Shown: positions 60,197 through 64,000 of the stretch, piece after piece
How positions within the stretch are numbered: the stretch's first letter is position 1
Layout of the letters: the number at the start of each line of letters is the position of its first letter
Assembly (NCBI GenBank): GCA_963693085.1
Contig: OY856410.1
Location: 887,357,835 to 887,421,834, forward strand
Direction of reading: 5' to 3'
From: Alisma plantago-aquatica
Taxonomy: Eukaryota > Streptophyta > Magnoliopsida > Alismatales > Alismataceae
Length of the DNA: 64,000 nucleotides
The notes under the pieces: model-generated
Databases searched by the model: none
What the model was told of the DNA's origin: nothing
The model's input: the letters and a program-made list of their open reading frames with translations, nothing else
Translations under genes and position numbers: made by a program

Positions 60197-60846
60197 AAAT
60201 ATGGAGTGAGACATAGGGTAGGTACTCCATATCACCCGCAAACCTAGGACACATTGGGGTGTCTAATAGGGAGATAAAGAAGATTTAGGAAAAGACAATA
60301 TCAACCAATAGGACAAACTGGAGTATGCAACTTAATGATGCTCTTTGGGCATATAGGATTGCCTATAAGTCACCTATAGGAACCACTCCTTTTAGTTTGG
60401 TTTATGGGAGAGATTTTCATTTACCCATAGAGTTAGAGCATAAAGCCAAGTGGGCCCAGAGGAAATAGAATTACAATTTAGATGATGTAGGGAGAAAGAG
60501 AATCCTATAATTGAATGAGTTGGATGAGATGAGGTTTGATTCCTATGAAAGCTCCAGGATCTACAAAGAGACAACAAAGTAGATCCATGATCACCACATC
60601 TTGCATAGATTCTTCACTTTAGGACAGAAGGGGCTTTTGTTCAATTCTAGGTTGAAATTACACCCTCGTAAATTGAGGTATAGATGGGGTAGTCCTTTTG
60701 TGGTATTCAAAGCTTTTCCTCATGGGGTATTGGAGACTAGTAATGGACCCGATCCATTCCTTATAAATGGCCAAAGACTGAAACACTACTTTGGGGGCGA
60801 ATTGCCAAGGAAAGAAGAGGAGTTGAAGATCATTGAGCTTGAGTGA
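60197..60846 (+). pseudogene. ATHILA integrase C-terminal part, unit 2
   Basis: Same as 17297-17946 with a TAG replacing the leucine of the KKILEK stretch and other changes. The last 81-codon segment (60601-60846) is open in both units. Confidence 0.85.
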
Positions 60847-61712
60847 TCTTTTATGCTTTTTTCGTATAACCTAGGGAATAAAAAAGGGCACTTGTTGGAG
60901 GATACCCAACCATCTTTTTGATCGTTACATTCAAGTTAGTAGTTTTATAGTTTTATCAATTAATTAGTTTCATATAAAAAACGTGCCTTGATCATTTTGC
61001 TTGGTGCACAAGATGAGCTTAAGATGGTAGGACCGACACATATGCATGATTGATGGGGTTGTTTTTCACAAAAGATTGATAGTACCAACAACATTATTGG
61101 TAGTACTAACAACATCATAGGGAGACTAAGAAATTTCTTAGTGGTACCAACTACAAGCTCAGTAGCACCGACATTTTGTAGAAGAGGGGCTGAGTTAACT
61201 CATAAGAACTCACTACTATCGACATCCGACTCAGTAGTACGGCCAACCAGCTCCAAGTTTGAAATACTGAGACAATCCTCAGAGGTATCGAAAAATTGAA
61301 TGACTTTGTACTACTGACATAAAGTCGGTAGTACCGAAAATAAAAGACCAGAATCCATGGGAGTGCCAATGACGATCAAAAATTTTCACATCAGACAATC
61401 GATAGTACTGATCCGTTGTGCATATCTTGAAATCGGTAACACCGACACATGGCGATCCTTGTCTACCGACAGTGATGAATGAGGAGCATTAGTATCAATG
61501 TCTAGTACAGATTCACGTGGATCATGGAGAAAAAAGCAGTACTACCGACGCATCAGTATCAGGCTGGTCGGAGGTTATATAAGAAGGGGTGTGTGTATTG
61601 TTTTTTATACACTTTCAATACTCCTCTCTCAAAATGGATTTTGCAAGCAACTGCGGGAAATAAGAGTATTCTCCAAGCCTCTTTTTCTCCATCCCCTTCT
61701 TGTACCAATGTG

Positions 61713-63251
61713 ATGGCATCCATGCGAGGTTCTTCTTCATTAGTAGGGCATAACGAGTTGGTTCCCAAACCAACCCGCATTGCCCATCTCAAAATTGATG
61801 TGAAGAAGATATAAGATGTCCTGATGAAAAGATAGAGTACTTCGACGTGGTATGGATACTGTGCATTCCTTGACTCCTTGGACGTCATCAACAATCAACA
61901 TTGGGTTTGTGAGTATTAGGAGTTGGGTGACAATCACCCGTTCTTCAGTGATTGGCTCACCTTCCCAGAGCTCATCAGTGAGTTCTTCGCCTTGTTGTTG
62001 ATATGTTGCATCCCTTAGCATGGGGATGAAGGGAGGAAAGACCGAGTTAAATTTCATCTCTTCAACACCGAATATCAACTGATGTTGTGGAAATTCAACA
62101 CCATCTATGAGTGGCCACTAGGTGAAGTATGCTTCATCCCCAATAACTTTGACTTCAAGGGTGCATTGGAACTTTTGACGGAGGTGCTAGAGGGATACCA
62201 CATCAGCTAACATACCAACTCCATCACTGACATTGAGAACCCATTTGCTCACATCCTGCATTGCTTCCTCACCAACACCATCTTCACAAAGTCAAGTAAG
62301 GGGCAGGGGAAGTAACATATCATTTCTTCCTCTAGAACTTGCTAGAATTGGGAGGAAAGAATGTGGACTTTGGTTCTTTCTTCCTCCAACACATGATGCT
62401 GATGAAGATACTGGTGCAAAGGAATCCTCCCATCCATTTAGAAGGACTTATCACTAAAATATAAATGCATCTTAACATTGACCTATCCACCTCAAGATAC
62501 CATAAGGATGCTCCCAAGTTGGACCTAAAATATTTCAAGAGTGAATCTCCTTAACCTGTGTCAGGGGATAGTGTACGCGTGTTGTATGGTGGATGTCCAG
62601 TACAAGGAGAGGGAGCTCCTTGATCCGTTCTTCTACTTGCAAGGCATGTATCACATGAGGTGGCTTGTAGAGGATGACTCGAAGGATGATGGAGAAGAAG
62701 ATGATGACAAGTAAGAGAAATAACAGGAGCAAGAAGAAGAAAATGAGGATGAGGTCACCATCCCAATCACAAGGAGCAAGGAACCCTACAAGCAATCTAT
62801 AATACATGGAGCCTTTAGTTCTTCTACTACACCATCTGCCCAGGAGGATGATCCCTATTCAATAGCATGTATGTATGTCATGCTTCAGGAGATCCAGTAG
62901 GGGAAACATCAGCAAACTACTACACTAGAGGGCATCCATGATGTCCAAGGACAACTCTCTCAAAACCAACAGGCGATCTTTGAAAATGAGTGACTTCTCT
63001 TGGCCAACCAATAGCACATGCACACACACCTACAATGAATGGAGAACAATCAGCAGTCGTTCTTTTACAAGTATTGGAGTCAGGGCTACTTAGGTGGATA
63101 TCCACAGCCTTCATAGATGCCACCACCACCCCAGACTTTCCAGGGGACCTTCTACCTGCACGATCCTACCATGCCACAACCTCAACCACCACCATTTTTA
63201 TCGGTACCACTATTTACCTCTTAAGTTGGATTTTGACTATGAGGACATAAT
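61713..63251 (+). pseudogene. ATHILA ORF, unit 2
   Basis: Begins MASMRGSSSLVGHNELVPK. Shows the same TFPELISEFF and FHLFNTEYQLMLW traces and shared stops as unit 1. Confidence 0.7.
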
Positions 63252-64000
63252 AAAGTTCAAGCTTAGGAGGGGTCTTGGAACAACTATATCCTTTAGATGT
63301 TTTTTAGTCTTTATTTGGTTTTTAGGTTTTATTTGTTTCAAGTTGTAGGATCCACAATCTATCTAATGTAATAGTGGACTTTAATTCATGATTCATGTTG
63401 TCATGTGCTTTCGTGTGTTTGCAATGGAAACTTGAAAAAAAATGAAAAATGGCTTAGTTGCAAATATATGTAGTTACATCACCTAGAGGAAGTGTATGGG
63501 TTAGTAAGATCTTTGACACTTGATATGAATAGAAATATTAGTTGTTCATGTAATGTGGATGAAGATGCAGTTTGAGAATGAATTGATCTAATAACTAAGG
63601 GACCTTAAATTGAAATTTAAGAAAAAAATCCTAAGGTTACCCTATACACCGGTCATTGGAGAGGCACATATCACAGTTCATGAAAGGCATTGTCTCTTAA
63701 TTATGCGATTCCATCCATTTTCCACTCATTTTGACCCACCACCTTAAGATGATCAAGTAAAACCTGGATTATTTCCTTTTCATTGCATTGCATGGCATAA
63801 TATGTGACATGATAGATAGTTTCTCTTGTATTGCATTAGTTACAAAATGAAAAAATTATATGCACAAACAACTTATGTGCATTTCATCTAGTTTCATAAC
63901 AATTACATGTAGATTGCATACATTTTTCATCATTCATTTTTACATCATGTGGTTTTTGTTTTCTTTTAAATCAAGAGTACAGAGATATACTTCCATACCT

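Larger units (their letters stand above)
45600..64000 (+). repeat. segmental duplication, unit 2 (partial)
   Basis: Colinear with 3400-21105. The join at about 45600 passes from unrelated sequence into the middle of copia-1 gag; both sides share TTCCTC at the join. Divergence by eye is about 4 to 5 percent in the copia-1 part and about 1 to 2.5 percent elsewhere. Confidence 0.9.
59594..64000 (+). mobile_element. ATHILA element, unit 2 (cut by window end)
   Basis: Starts TGATGCACCCGATAATTG after GGCCA. Left LTR fragment 59594-60196, integrase 60197-60846, spacer word array about 61028-61560, ATHILA ORF 61713-63251, 3' spacer to the window end. The LTR-to-integrase deletion is identical to unit 1. 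Confidence 0.85.

Overview
The window looks like intergenic DNA of a flowering plant. It is built almost entirely from decayed and nested transposable elements, and I find no host protein-coding gene, tRNA, rRNA or CRISPR array. The plant assignment rests on element types: Ty1/copia elements with plant-style primer-binding sites, an ATHILA-type gypsy element with its extra ORF, a Tat-clade gypsy polymerase fragment, a chromovirus (Del/Tekay-like) gag and a large-LTR derivative of that lineage, and a hAT DNA transposon. Nearly all open frames are short shadows; real coding traces carry stops and frameshifts. I cannot name the species.

Layout. 1-6588: a Ty1/copia element on the minus strand (copia-1), with the 3' LTR cut by the window start, decayed pol and gag, a long leader, the primer-binding site and a 5' LTR. 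6589-16693: a chromovirus-like gag split by a 5.1-kb hAT transposon with near-perfect 8-bp target duplications, then a second copia (copia-2: LTR, primer site, start of gag). 16694-23337: an ATHILA gypsy element in which a deletion joins the left LTR directly to the integrase C-terminus; its ATHILA ORF and right LTR remain. 23700-25150: minus-strand Tat-clade RNase H/integrase remains. 27071-30647: a probable solo LTR of 3.6 kb on the minus strand, flanked by TATAT. 32340-45195: a 12.9-kb non-autonomous element with two 5.6-kb LTRs around only 1.7 kb of non-coding internal DNA, flanked by a perfect AAGCT duplication.

45600-64000 repeats 3400-21105 in the same order and orientation with a few percent divergence. 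Copy 2 starts abruptly inside the copia-1 gag. The simplest model is a head-to-tail tandem duplication of a 42.2-kb unit (3400-45599), of which the window shows one full unit and 18.4 kb of the next. In unit 1 the copia-1 LTR has since lost 727 bp. A false join of two haplotypes during assembly is the main alternative.

The most interesting biology is in the giant-LTR element. Its promoter has a duplicated RY (CATGCATG) plus G-box (ACACGTG) module just upstream of a TATA box. Downstream, in what should be a transcribed leader of more than 4 kb, lie an array of a TATCGNCCA word, a 13-bp minisatellite whose copy number alone accounts for the net LTR length difference, a cluster of ten teloboxes (AAACCCTAA), and CACGGCCGTG palindromes. 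Four unrelated LTR families in this window each carry their own array of a short, often palindromic word in non-coding control regions.
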